From Rhea pennata (lineage: Eukaryota; Chordata; Aves; Rheiformes; Rheidae), in the NCBI RefSeq assembly GCF_028389875.1, contig NC_084687.1, forward strand, positions 2,888,157-2,952,156: a DNA stretch of 64,000 nt, read 5' to 3'. Of this stretch, positions 47,800 to 60,280 are shown piece by piece. The position numbers and the translations under genes are program-made. Numbering within the stretch: position 1 is the stretch's first letter; every line of letters begins with the position of its first letter. Under the pieces are notes generated by a model. It was not told the DNA's origin, ran no database searches, and saw only the letters and a program-made list of their open reading frames with translations.

Positions 47800-50700
47800 A
47801 GTCCATGAGTCATCATTTTTTCAGCAAAAATACCATTTCCCCAGGTTGTTCCCCAACTCCTTGATCGGGAATGGCTCCGATGCTCTGCTGAAGCCCCCGC
47901 GAGCAAAGCCGTCGCGGGGGGTCCTGCAGGACTCCCAGCCAGATTCGGGGTATTTCAGCGAGCAGGTTGGCGTGGTAGAGTTTTCTAGGTTATTTGCTGT
48001 GCAGAGAGGCTTCCTTCTGGCTCCTGAACATATGGCTGGGAAGAAAACAGTCCCTGTATGCTCAGAAATTAGTGATTTGTGGTACAGAGCCTCTAAACGC
48101 CTCCTGGCTGGTCTGACAGTGCTGTAGACCGAAATCTGCTGCTCCTGGAAGGGGGAATGAGCCTGGATCAGGATATCTCCCGCTTCGTCACCGTGCCGAC
48201 CCCAGCAGGCCACCTGATTTCCCACTGGAGGTGGCAAGACCTTGATGAAGAAGCTTGATCTCCCTCAGCCGGGGCACTGGCAGGTGGGTTCTCTGCTGTC
48301 TCGTAAGGGTTCAGCCCCCGGGGTGACGGGCTCTCACCCCTTTGCAGTCGCCACCCTTGCAGACCCAGAGGCACAGGGAGATCTGTAACCCTTTTGGCAT
48401 CCCGGGCTTTTCCAGGCTGCCTGATTCCACCCGTTCCCGGAGATTTCTGAGCCTGCAGAGCGGCAGGAGAGCGTGGAGCAGGCGGGCGAAAGCAGCACCC
48501 GCCGCGTTCGGGTGAGCTGCGGGCGGCTTCCCAGCAACCTGATGGCTCTGCCCAGCTCCGGAAATGAAGACGAAGGGAATTGTGCATGCACGGAGGAGAT
48601 TTCATCATTCTCTAAGGCTCGAAGGACCCGATGGGGGTCTTCACCCCCTTGCAGCCTGGAGCCGGCATGGCAGCACAGGCCACGTTAGCTCCGATCCCCT
48701 CTGCTGCACGTGGGTCTCATCAGACTTCCTACGGACCGCGGCTGCCTGCTGACCTGGGTATCCAGCACCCAAATCCGGGGCGGATGGGGAAAGCCCACCA
48801 CGCAGGGGGTCTCGCCCCCCTCCCCAAGCTTTACACCCGCTGCAGCAGAGGTGAGAGGAGGCTGGAGCCCGCGGGGCGCTGGCTGCCGTCCCCCAGCAGC
48901 GCTGCCGGACGCAGGCTGCTGAGAGCAGCCCAGCTCAGAAAAATCAGAAAAAGGGGAGGAAAAAAAAAGAAAATGCTGCTATTAAAACCCCTGTTGGGCC
49001 AATTTTTGTGCAGAAGGTTGCTTGAAGGCTGGCACGTTCGCTCTGCGCTAAGAGGTTTATAGATCGACCTCTAAATAGCAGGCTGCCTTTGAGGAGGGTT
49101 TAAACCTGGTGAGGGGCGAACAGAGGTGGGGGCTGCTGGCTTTGCCCCTTCCTCCCCCAGCAAGAGCATCCAGTAACTCTGCAGCCGGTGAGGCCTTAAC
49201 CGGGGGGGGGGGAGACACCCTGATAAATGCTCCCTCCCACCGCTGACAAAACCAGCTCGTGCAGAAACGCAGCCCAACGAACCCTCGTGGGGGGTGAGAT
49301 TTTTATAGCAGCTTTGGGACAGCGCAGGGTGACTTGCCCGAGGCCATACAAGGAGGCTACGTCAGAGCAGGATCGTTTCACCTGCTCGTGTGGGGTGTCG
49401 AGGCAAAAATCAAATGAGAAAGCCCATCATGGGGGCATCTAGACAGCAGAAAGATGCTCCTGAGTAAGCATGTTGATGGGCAGATGCCCGTCAGAGCAGC
49501 ATGCTGACGAGTGAACAGATATAATACTGCTAATGCAACTATTTCTACATGCATTAGCAGGCAGAAAGACAGACATCCCGGTCTGGTAGGTAGATAGCTG
49601 CATGCCTCCATCCAAAGTATCTGAAGGGCTTCAGCAGGACACCAAGAGAGGCGGAGCACCTACCTCGCTGCACGGCGCATGGTCATGCTGGCTTGTGAGC
49701 ATGATCCTGCTTTGATTTCCCCTCCTCGGGACCAGAGCAGAGGCAGGGTCCCAGCCGCAAGGACCCCAGCGGGTGTACATCAGCCTCAGCTATGCCTCCT
49801 CTTCATCCCAGCCCTGCGTCACCCAGGCTTAGCAGCATGGGGGTGAACCCATGTGTAAGCAGGTGAACGAGGAAGAAAAAAACCCCTAAATCTAAATGAG
49901 GTGGAGAATGAGTGAAGGAGAGATTTTTTTTTCTGATGCTTAAACATTACCAGCTCATCCCAAAGGGGGTTTCACTCTAGCACTATCTAGAATTTGGAGA
50001 ATTTTCCATTTAAGTCAACAAATGGTTGGGGGTGAGTGGCCTGGAGTTGGAGGGAAGTGACTAATCAATCCACTCATCATTTATTTATAAATACGGCAGT
50101 TGTGAGCATGATCTGAACCGCTTAAGACAGCAGCCAGCCACAATCATCGCAGAAAGATTTGGGAGGAAAATGGCCAATAAAGGCAATAGCTCACAGAGGA
50201 AGGTCTTAGCTGGAGGGCCCAGTCAATAGGAACAAGGACCAAATGAGACTTCTTGTCTCTCCCAAGGCCACCAAAAATCTCTCCATCCTTCCCAATGCTT
50301 TCATGAAGGAAGTCGCTACAAATGAGTGGCTTTGCTCCGAGGTGGAAATGTCACCAGGTCATGCCGAGAAGGACGTTTGTCAGTGCTGAGACACCTGGTT
50401 CTGTCCCATCTCCCTGCAGACAGCTTGTCAGCCCACTTGCAGTGTCTTTCGATCCTCTGCTGAGCATAGAAATTCTCTTGTGGGCAGAACCAGTGGAGAG
50501 GACACATCTGCTTTGCTTGGCTGCAAAGCTGTGAGACGGCACCAATAGGAAGAGCCTTTGCCCTCTATTAGGAGAGCAAGGAAATAGAAGATTCTCCTAG
50601 AAATAACATCTTATGCCTCCTATTTAGGAGTCTATATGGACCAAATGCTAAATATTCACTACCAAAAACAGTCTGGACTCTCCTAGATCAGCCTCTGTTG

Positions 50701-53700
50701 CTCCTACAGGGCTTGGGAGCCTGTGTCCTTCACCATCACCTTACTTGCAGCCAAGTGATGATGAAGCCACAGAAGCAGTACTAGAATGGAGTCCCTTATC
50801 TTCAGGCATTTTAAGGTCCGTTATCTGGCAACTTAAAGGCCTGAGCCTCAATAAGGAGAAGACTTGATTAATTACAGGGATATCTACAGGGTTATGGCTA
50901 ATACAGGGAGAGAAGGCACACACGGGAATCTGGATCCCCACTGGACTGGTCACCTGGGGGTAGGATTTGTCTCACATATGGAGGCATCTCCAGGAGGTCC
51001 TGTTGTTGTCAAGAGCCCTGTTATGGTCAGCAGTGAGACAGAGAAACTCCTCCACGTGGTTCATCAGGCTTAATTTAGGCATGTGCCTCAAAGCTAGGAG
51101 AGACGTGTCTTGAAAGACCCCACTTCCTTGCTGGAACGGGCCAGGGAAACGAGCTCAGATGGACTGGTGATGCCTACTGTCGGTGCTAGGGATATTATTT
51201 GAAGATACAAGTGAGGAGCCTGCAGTCCCCAGTCGCCCCCCAAACTGTGGTTGTCCCATGCTGAGAGCCCAGACTGGCAGCAGATGATGGCACCCGCAAC
51301 CGTTTAAACCGAGAGCTTGCCGCATGAAACCGTCCGACAGTGCGTGATTGGGCATCGAGCCATCGCAACAGCCGGCGGCAGCGCGGGCAGCCAGGAAAGC
51401 GCTTCATGAGCACTGAGTAAGCTAAAGGCACGTGGCCCAGAAGAGAGCATCCAAAGGGGGTCTTTTCTCTTCTCCGTAGGCATGTGAGGCACCAGCTGCT
51501 AGAGAAAAGGGCTATGCTCTCGTGGTTTCATTGCAGAAATATGGATCCAGCCCTGGGGCTGGTCATGGGAGATGCTGCTCCCGCATCTCAGCATCGCCAC
51601 AGTGCCCGCTCTGCCTGGCATGGATCAGATACCGTATCACACGCAGCTCCCGGCAGCTGGGTTTTACTAAGGGCCTGGCAGGCATCGGTGCCACGATGAG
51701 TGGCAGCCCTTGCACCAACAGGAGGCATGTCCGCTCCGCCTGAGCTTGTTTCTCTGCCACCTTTCACCACGAATACAGTGAAATGGGTTCTTTCAAGGCA
51801 TGCCTCTTCTGGCCCGGAGGCAAATGTCTAAATTAAGCCTGATGAATCATGAGGGGGAGTTCCTCTTTCTCACTGCTGGCCATGACAGGGCTCCTGAGGC
51901 TGAGACCAAAGGGAGAAATCTCCCTGGAGATGCCCCTATGTGCATGAGCATCCCCTGCCAGGAGACCCAGCTGCTACATGGGCGAACACAGCGGCTACCC
52001 TATACTGTTTGCTCCTAAACGTGGACACAGTGACAAATCCCCTGTTCCTCCTTGCACAGATGAGACCCGTGTGGCTGCAGGGTCAGGGCCGTTGGACCAC
52101 ACAGAAGAAGCAGTGAGGGCCATCTCTGCCTGGATGGACATGGGCAGCGGAACGAGGACACCGATCAATAGGACGGTTGTGTTCCTCTGCCATCAGCAGC
52201 CTCTTGGAATATATTTAATACGCTAAAACACTTTCCCCCAATTTTCTATTTGTGGCGAATGAGTGTCTAATCCTTGAGTCGCGATGGTGCTTGTTATGCT
52301 GAGCTGGCTGTTCTGCCGATGCCAGTGGGGAGGGAGAGAACAAACTCACAGGAGCCACAAACTGCAGAGCAAGCAGCAGAGCTGAGCCACCCACTGAGCC
52401 CCCACGGAAAGCCGGGGAGAAGCTGGCTGAGCAAAGCCCTCACCCTCTTGCAGAGCATCTCCCCACCAGCCCTGCACAGCAGCGAAGCAATCGATGCTCT
52501 GATTTTAAAGATGATTTTGTTTCTCTTTCTGGAGCTATTAGGGGCTTTTTTCTTCCATGGGCAAGCGCCACAATGGTCATCAGGTTGAGATCCTACCTGG
52601 GAAGCTCTTGAACTAAACCCATGGGCTGTTTTTCACTATGGCATCATCAGTAAAGCTGAACTGATCTTATCTGCAGAGCATGGAGGGGAAGGGACCTGCA
52701 ATTAGGGCTCATCAGGATTTAATGTGTGCATTTGCATCTCCATAGGGCAAGGAGGGTGTCCATGCACATGTCTCATGAATACGGGCTAGCTGGGCCATGC
52801 ACATGCTAAAGAGGCACCTTTTGGTCTACTAAATCCAAGGAGATTTTCCAGTGCTAAAGGACCTGGACAACAAGGGCAGCCCAGTGGCCACCAACACCCA
52901 AAGTCCTGGCCGGCTGCATGCAGTGGGGAGCCTGAGGCCAAGGCCACGCTCTCTGCAAACCCCGGGCAGGCAGGCGGCAGAGGCCGTGCGCCGACTGACG
53001 TCAAAGCAGCACCTGTGCCAATCCTGGCTGAATGTCAGCGGCACCTGGGAGCATTTGCGTGGGTTCAGAGTGCACCCGGGAGGCCCCGAAAATCAGGCAC
53101 AGGCACCAGCTGCCTTTTGCCTGGGCTTTCACTGGTGCCAGAACGTGCTGCTGTATTTTCCCTGCACTGGCTGCTTTGCCGATGCTCAGAGGATGGAGCA
53201 GCGCTGGGGGCACCACTGCAGCCTCGGGGACTGTCCCAGGCACGTCCGCAGGGCTGCGGCAGGGGATGGCTAATATTACCCATCTGGCCTCCATCCAGAG
53301 CGGGGTGGAAGCTTGAAGGTTGATTTGTGCTGCAGAGCTCTTTGCAATGACCTTGCTCCTCATCCGTGGCCAGGACACCTGGACCAGACCTCTCCAGCAC
53401 ACAGAACCTCCTGACCATGTCTCATATAGGACCTGGCACCCCTTGTTTGCACAAACATGTGAACAGGCAAAAAATCCTGCCTCTTTTCATCACTTGGGTT
53501 TTCCATAGCGCTTGTCCCAGGTGGGATTGGAGGGATGTCGGGGGAGTTATAGAGGTTTAATTCAGGGAAAGGGCTGTCCCTCAGCTCCGTCCCCACATCT
53601 GTTTCGTTGGGGACTGCGTCCTGCCGGGGATGTGCTGTGCAGGGAGACTTCCAGAAGCTGAATAATAAAATACCATTACAGTGGCTGGGAGCGGGCAGAG

Positions 53701-56700
53701 AAGGCCCTTGTGTTTAAACCCATAAAACTGCAGTAAGAGCTTCTGCATAAGATCATCACCTGCACTTTGCTGAAATCACTGCAGACGTTCGGGGCATCTG
53801 AAGCTCTTCTCTTGCAAAGCACTTTAGAGCTGCTAATGAAAAGCACTGGGTAAGAGCTACGTAATGTCGTCATCATCAGAGTAATAATAGTTACTATCAA
53901 TGTCTGCCTCTTGCCAACCTTCCTTGATGCCACTGCTATTTTTTTTTTAATCTGTCTTCATGAAACTGTGGTGTCCTGCTATACCAAGTATTTGTCTTCT
54001 GTAAGTTTTTCAGGCTACTATAGTAACGCAGATCGTTTAACAGTGCTTGTGAGCGAAGCGCTTCAGACCGCTGGGATAGGAGTCCTTATGCAAGTGCAAA
54101 GCAAAGCGTTCCTCATGTTTTAGTGAGGTGCTTTGGGGTTAAATTCTCTTTCTGCTCACTAAAGAGCTGAAATTATCACCCTGTGAATGTTTAAGAGCAT
54201 GCATCAGACCAGGCTGCAAGTGGAAGAAGCTGCAGCCATCTGGACCCCCTCCGAAGTTGCTGGAAGGAGACCAACGGCCAAAGGAAGCGCAGACAGAGCT
54301 GCCACCGAGGTCTCACCTAACTCAGGCAGCAAGATCGTGCCGCAGGAGAGGGCGATGCGCTTCCCAGGCGCGATTCGTCCGCACGCAGACGCCGACTTGA
54401 GCGTGAGCGCCGTTGCACCTAGAAACCCCCGCCCGGGGGTCTGCAAACCCCTTCGTTCGCCCAAGGCGGTTCCTGCGGCGTCCTCAGAGAGCCAGGCAAT
54501 CCGCGGCACCTCCCCGCGGGTCCGTCTCCCGGGTTCTCCCCAGGGATGACTTGGGAATTTAGTCGGTTCGTTCGGCTGATCCTTTCGTAAACTCGGAGGA
54601 TGGGCCTGTATCTGCTGTCGCCGCCTTCTAAAACTCCCGAGTTTATTATCCCCGGAGCCAAAGCTGGTGAGCGCGAGATGAAAATGCTCTTTCTGCCTGG
54701 GATTTCTGCAGCTGCCTCTGAGCACTTGCAGCCGCTTTCGAGTTATTAACGCTCAAATCTGAAGAACTGCACTCTTTCTGCAGAGACTTGCCTTTAATTA
54801 GCCAAGGATAAAAAGGACAGGGGAAGACAACCCCGAGCTGAATCGGAAAAGGCTCCGCTTTCACACAGCGCGCCGCTGGCATTTTTTTGCAAGGAAGGGA
54901 GCAGGTGCCTGGCACAATATATTTGTTCTGCGTCCCTTGCCCGCCCCCCACCTTCGCCTCGTGCTGGGTAAAACGTGCCCTTGGGGGCCGATCCTGCTCG
55001 GTGGGCACAGGTGCACGGAGCACGGGGAGGCAATGCTGGGCCAGGAAGGGAGGATGCTGCCGACTCCAGCAGCAGCTGGCGGAAAGCCGTCAGTTAACCA
55101 TGCTTGGCTGCTCTCCATGCAGATGTAGGGAGCAGAATGACCTTGGAGCTTCACGTTTTCCCAGTCCCGGAGCTGCAGGGAGCTGATTTTGGCTGCCTAA
55201 AAGTGGCACTGAACAAATTCCTTGGGTTACCCACCCTGGAGCTGCTCTGATAACCCCGCGATGCCCAACCACGTCGGGTCCCTCTGCATTCAGTAAATCA
55301 TCCTACAAACCAATAGTCTCCAAAAAGCTTCTCTGGTCCCTGTGAAACATTGCACGGGTCACGCCTGGATCTCTGCCCTTGTCTCCCGTGCCTGGCTGGG
55401 GCAGCGAGCAAGCTCATGCTCTGCCTCGCCCCAGCGATGGTGAAATGCAGAGAGCAGGATGGGGACAAACCTTTTGCTGATTCTTAGAGAAATCTCCCGT
55501 GCACCCCAGACCCAGTTTCTCCCACACCTGTGTTTAAGGATAAATTGCTCCGCTGTTTCACTAGAGCTCTTTCTGCATCTCTCCCAGTAGAGGCACAGGG
55601 CAGTGTCACATCCAAACACCAGCAGCGCTGGGCAAGGGCAGGACCTCTGCAAGTCAGGCTGAGAAAGGCAGCCGAGTGTCAAAATCAGTGTAACCTTGGA
55701 GCAAGGGACCTAAATATTTGGGTAGCTCTAAATTTTTGTGCAACTGAAAATGCAGGTAGCACTGGCTCTCACCCTGTTGGCCCCTGGATTTTGTCTTGTC
55801 TTCTCTGTCTGGTTGCACATAAATGCTTTGCAGATTCAAGGCCTCAGCAGTTTCGATCCTGCATCTATAAGATGGGAGGACAGAATTTCTTTAATGACGT
55901 GCCCCAATATTGCCCTGATGTCTAGAGCAGCCCCCGTGCGGCAGCCTGCCCCCGAAGCTCCCCTTCTCCTGCCCCGCGCACCCCGCCGGGCTGCGGAGCA
56001 GAGCTCTGCTCGAAGGGGTAGAGCTTTCAACAGTCCGCAGGCAGGCGAAGGAGGGGGAGGAAGGAGTAAGAGAAAGTGGGAAGGAGGAAGAGGGACCTGT
56101 CCTGATTTTCCAAGCTGCAAGATGAATATGCGTCTTGGCAAGAGCTGTGCATGTGCAGAACCTTTGCCTAGCGGTTACCTAAAAATGGGCTGCGGGGGCC
56201 TCACTATAAACACTTGCGAGTTTGTACCGAGCCTCTGGGTTCAGGCCACCCCAAATTAAAGTCAGCACAGCAGCGAAGGATCGTTTCCAGGCGGCAGCTC
56301 CTGTTGGATCCTCGCCGCTTTGCGGGGTCGCGGAGCACTTGCAGACGGGCATCGCCGGCAGCAGGGCAGAGCACCGAGCGCAGGCTCGTTTCCCCTTCTC
56401 CGCTCCGCGTCCTTTGCAGACCGGCCCTCACGCTATCCCCGTTTTACTTAATGGCCTTTCCGCAGCCCGGGTCTGGGAGGTGCTCTCAGCATCCGGACGG
56501 CCGCTTTGCCAAATGGAAGAAGGCTTGCTAATAGGCAGCCAGGACAGCCAAAAATTCCCGCTGGTCCCTGCGGTCCGTGCAATGGGCTGTAATGGAGTTT
56601 TAGCATCCTGAACCTTCCAGGACCAGCAGTAGAAGTAGTGCTTTCTTGGCACCCAGATTGTTTCCTTCCTTGGCATCACCAGGTAGGATTTCAAGGGCTT

Positions 56701-57600
56701 GAGCTCCGCTCAGATTCTGCTGGGGAGAGGAGCTTTTGCAACCCGGGCATCGGCATGCCTCCCCTAGACAGGGTTGCCTTAGAGGACTCCGTAATTTATG
56801 AGCCCGAGTGGATCCGGGAGGGTTTCATGGGGTTTCATCCTGGCAGCGAGGCAACTCAGTGAAGAAAGTGCAGGAAAGTAGGTCATTTCCCACACGTGCC
56901 ACCAGCCAGCCTGCGCTCAGCGGGGATCAGCTGCTCTCTGCAATCAAGATCACAGGTTTGGAGCAGCCGCTGCGGGTCGCGGAGCCGAAAGGGTTGCCGG
57001 AGCGCAGGGCAGCCGGTGCGTTGCTCTGCCGAGCTGCCTTTGCCGGCGTCGTTATCCCACCCGTAGCCTCACTTCTTGGAAATGTGCAACCAGCGGCGTC
57101 AGGGGGAGGTCGCAGCACCGAGCATGCCCGCGATGGTGCAGCGTGCGCATAGTTCAGCAATTTAAAAGAATTACAGGATCCATCTCACTGTTTTCCTTCT
57201 CCTGCCGACGTTTCTTTCGCGAGCCTGTGCAGAGAGCAGTCCTTGCACTGATTTGTGTTTAGATATTTATGAGCCCAACTGGATGCAGATAAGAAAACAG
57301 GTTTGCTGTGAGCCTGCTAGACTCTCTCCTGAGCTTGGAAACGTAGCTCGGGAAAACCAGCTGGGCCTGTTTAAGTCTTGCATTATGGTAAAGCCTACAG
57401 CAAGGTTATTGCTGATTTAGCTCAGGATGCAGCGCTTATCAATATTTCTGTTACCTTTCGTGTTTCCAACCATTTTTCTTTGCTTAAATGTTTAGAATTG
57501 AGTGTTCTTCAATACTTCGCTTCTTGCTAAAAACGTCCCTCCATGGGTTTACCCGCCCACTCACGCTTTTTCTCTGCCCCAGTATTGATCCAAGCTTTGC
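47800..57600. other. Long intergenic stretch, no gene recognised
   Basis: About 10 kb of mostly unique DNA of mixed composition. A MIR fragment lies at 49.30-49.38 kb and moderately CpG-rich patches at 54.33-54.53 and 56.96-57.14 kb. None of the short open frames shows a recognisable domain or splice pattern. Conserved enhancers cannot be excluded without an alignment. Confidence 0.4.
49300..49378 (-). mobile_element. MIR SINE fragment
   Basis: The stretch GGTGACTTGCCCGAGGCCAT followed by ACAAGGAGGCTACGTCAGAG matches the reverse complement of the MIR core (CTTGCCCAAGGTCACACAG, then GTGGCAGAG). Preserved only in part. Confidence 0.6.
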
Positions 57601-57635
57601 AATTTGCTGCTTTGTTAGACACAGCTTACCGAGCT

Positions 57636-57770
57636 CTATTACAGATGGGGAAACCGAGGCACAGAGCAGGACACGACTTCCCCTGGTTCACATAGCAGGT
57701 TGCTGGCAGAAGTCTAACCTGAGCCCAAGGACCCTGACTTTGAGTCCTGGCTAATGCACCCTCTACTACT
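57636..57770 (-). mobile_element. MIR SINE, reverse orientation
   Basis: A clear match to reverse-complement MIR: TTACAGATGGGGAAACCGAG, GCACAGAGCAG, then CATAGCAGGTTGCTGGCAGA and a diverged tRNA-related end. Covers most of the element. Confidence 0.82.
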
Positions 57771-57904
57771 GATGCGAGGGGATTTGGAGGTGGCTGCGGT
57801 GGTGAGCACTTAGGAGTAAAGGCAGCTGGGACTCATGGCCCATGTGAAACAGCTGTGCGTGCTCTGCACCCTGAGCTGGGTGGTTTCTATGCAGCTGTGG
57901 GATC

Positions 57905-58010
57905 CTCCATGGATTTCTCTCCTCTTAATTTGTCCACTCTCTCTTGGAAGCCATGGAAATATCAGCACCCATGACATCCTATGACATGAAAGTGGACTGC
58001 TCATCTCCAG
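57905..58010 (+). mobile_element. CR1/L3-like LINE fragment (tentative)
   Basis: The order CCATGGATTTCTC, TTAATTTGTCCACTCTCT, then CATGACATCCTATGACA recalls an old CR1/L3 3' region (elements with CATCCTGTGGCAATGAG). Diverged and short; a RepeatMasker search would decide. Confidence 0.45.
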
Positions 58011-60095
58011 GTGGGGTGAGGATCCTCCTCATTTTGGGAGTCTGGGGGGCAGGACTGAGGTTCCTGCCAACCTCAGACATCTCCAAATTGGATTTCAAAG
58101 CCTGAATTCATCTCTCTTGATTCCCCCTTTAGTCAGTGGAGAAACTGGGTTGTTCCTGCCCCACGACATAGGACAAGTCGGATGAATCATGCTTCGGAGG
58201 CATCTGATAAGGCCTGCATACCACTCTAAAGCTGCTAGTGCACAGCTGCCGGTCCACTCATACAAATGCACCACGTTGCCCTTTGAATTGTACCCTCAGG
58301 TTCTTACTCTTCTGCAGGGTTGTTGGCCAGAGGAGAAGATACCTCCAGGAGCACAGCTCTGCTGAAACTCTTCGGAGCTGGGAAAGCAGCCTGCTAAAGC
58401 AATGATGTGGTAGTGATGGACATTAGCTTGCCATGGTCATGGCACGGCATCACTGTGCCCCTCCATTCAAAACCAACCTGGTAGCCTGGACTGTAGGAGG
58501 CCCAGGCAAGAGGGCCAAGCATCCCAGAGGCCCGGGAGCTGTTCTGCTATGGCACAACCCCAAGCTATTCCTCTCTTGCCAGGCATCTTCTGACAGAATC
58601 AATGCAGGGCTGAAAGCAGAAGTCCTGGATAGGGTCACAGCTTCCTCCAACGTGATGTACCGTCTCCAGAGAGCCTTGAACCACTCTGCCCGGGAGGAGG
58701 CTTTCCAGCACTCGAGGGCTATTTTGGCAGCCTCCAATTCCCACATCAGGCACTGATGTTAAGATGTCAGCTCACTTTTTGTGTGCTGTGACTTGTTGCA
58801 AAGTGGTAGCATTGCAGAACGGTTACAGCATGGACTTGAGTCATCCTGGGTTCATTCCCTTGCTGCTGAATCCTCTGTGGGTTTAGAGCTGGTGATGGCC
58901 ATTGAGCCAAACAGGGCTTCTCTGAGACAGGATTCACTTATTTCAGTGACACAAGTCCCATCTCAGTGTAGCAGAGTCGGGTTTTTTTTAATTATTTCAA
59001 AACAAGCTGTGCCCAGGGTAGGACATTTTCAAGGGAGACATGGTTGTGGCCATTGCAAGAGAAGATTTTTTTTTCAATATATGGAGGAGAAAAACAGCAA
59101 ATCTCAGTCTCCCTAAAGCTCAGGTCCAGCCTTCACTCCCGGCTCATTGCAAGCTCTCTCCAGCCTGATTGAGACTATCCCTGTGGGACAAGATAGGAGG
59201 AAAAAGGCTATCCCCAAACCCAGCTGAGGAGTGTGTGGTGAAGATGCACAATTAATGCACGCTGGCACCTTAGCCTTACTTTTCGCTCCACACCCCGCAA
59301 CCATGGTGGGATCCAAGTTTGCTGCCTGCCACTCCGTAGACAACGTCTCAGCTCTGGCAGCTCCCCACCATCAGATGGCTTCAGCGCTGCTCTGGCTGGG
59401 GAACCTCGGTGGCTCGCAGGTCCACGTGGAAGAGGAGGCACAGGCTGAAGTTCAGCTCGGCACTATTCATCTGCGCGCGTTAGGTGAAATTGTTGGAAAG
59501 CACATTTTTGGCAATCAGCAACGCGCTGGCACCGGGAAACTCGTGGTGCGATGTTAGGCGGCACCATGGCAACCTGGGGATTAATTGCCTGCTTGGACCC
59601 AGCCTGCGAACTCAGCCGAGCCAGCGGCAAGCTCAAGCCAGCCCCAAGCCGTTCAGGGCACAGGAGGGCCCGGCGCTGGCGTATTTGAGACAAAACACTT
59701 GCATTTCAGGTCTCATCTTGGTCTCCTTTTGCCGGAGATCGGCTAAAGCCCCGAAAAACACGTGCTGACTGCCTTCTTCCCTCCCCTCTGCTCCCCCCAA
59801 GCAGGGAGAGGAGAAGGCAACGCGGCGGGGGGAAACGCTGCCACCTTTGCTCCCTGGGGATGGAGCAGGGAAACGGTTTCTTTGCAAGACGAGCCAAAGC
59901 CTTCCCCCGGGGAAACCCATCCCGGCTTCCCGCAGCCCACGAGAAAACCCGATCTCAGCCTCGACACCCAATTAGGAGGTGTCCCTTGAGGTGCGCAAGC
60001 GTGGTGTGCACCCCACGGAGAACCCAACCCGCCTGCCAAAAACGTATCCGCTTGTCTTCCTCTTCCCCACCCGCCACAGACCGGATAGCAGAATA
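58010..60095. other. Intergenic, no gene recognised
   Basis: Apart from the MIR head at 58.81 kb, this is unique DNA of mixed composition. No coding exon is seen. Confidence 0.4.
58806..58890 (+). mobile_element. MIR SINE 5' (tRNA-related) part (tentative)
   Basis: GTAGCATTGCAGAACGGTTA, CAGCATGGACTTGAG and CCTGGGTTCATTCCCT follow the MIR tRNA-derived head, including the B-box-like GGTTCATTCC. Confidence 0.5.
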
Positions 60096-60280
60096 ACTCC
60101 TCAATAATATACATATTTATTTTCTCTTAATTAGTGCCGATATTTACAAAAATTGTGATACTCTGTGAAGAATAAATTATATACACTCATGATAAACCAG
60201 ACAGCAAATGCTCATTTGGAATATGTATGTACACAGACCTGTATACCTATATACAATGTTCAGCCTTATTGACTTGGGTG
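60096..60280 (-). other. Possible 3' end of the next minus-strand gene (KCNA2 by synteny)
   Basis: An AT-rich island with UTR-like texture. Read on the minus strand it ends GAGAAAATAAATATGTATAT, with AATAAA at 60121-60116. KCNA2 follows KCNA10 on the same strand in amniotes and has a long 3' UTR, so its tail may reach here, its coding exon being outside the window. A plus-strand AATAAA is also present at about 60169. The assignment is inference. Confidence 0.3.

Noticed and set aside
53765-53900. AAGCACTTTAGAGCTG...AATAATAG stretch as an ancient SINE/LINE tail
   Set aside because: Texture recalls old retroposon 3' ends, but no family could be matched with confidence by eye.
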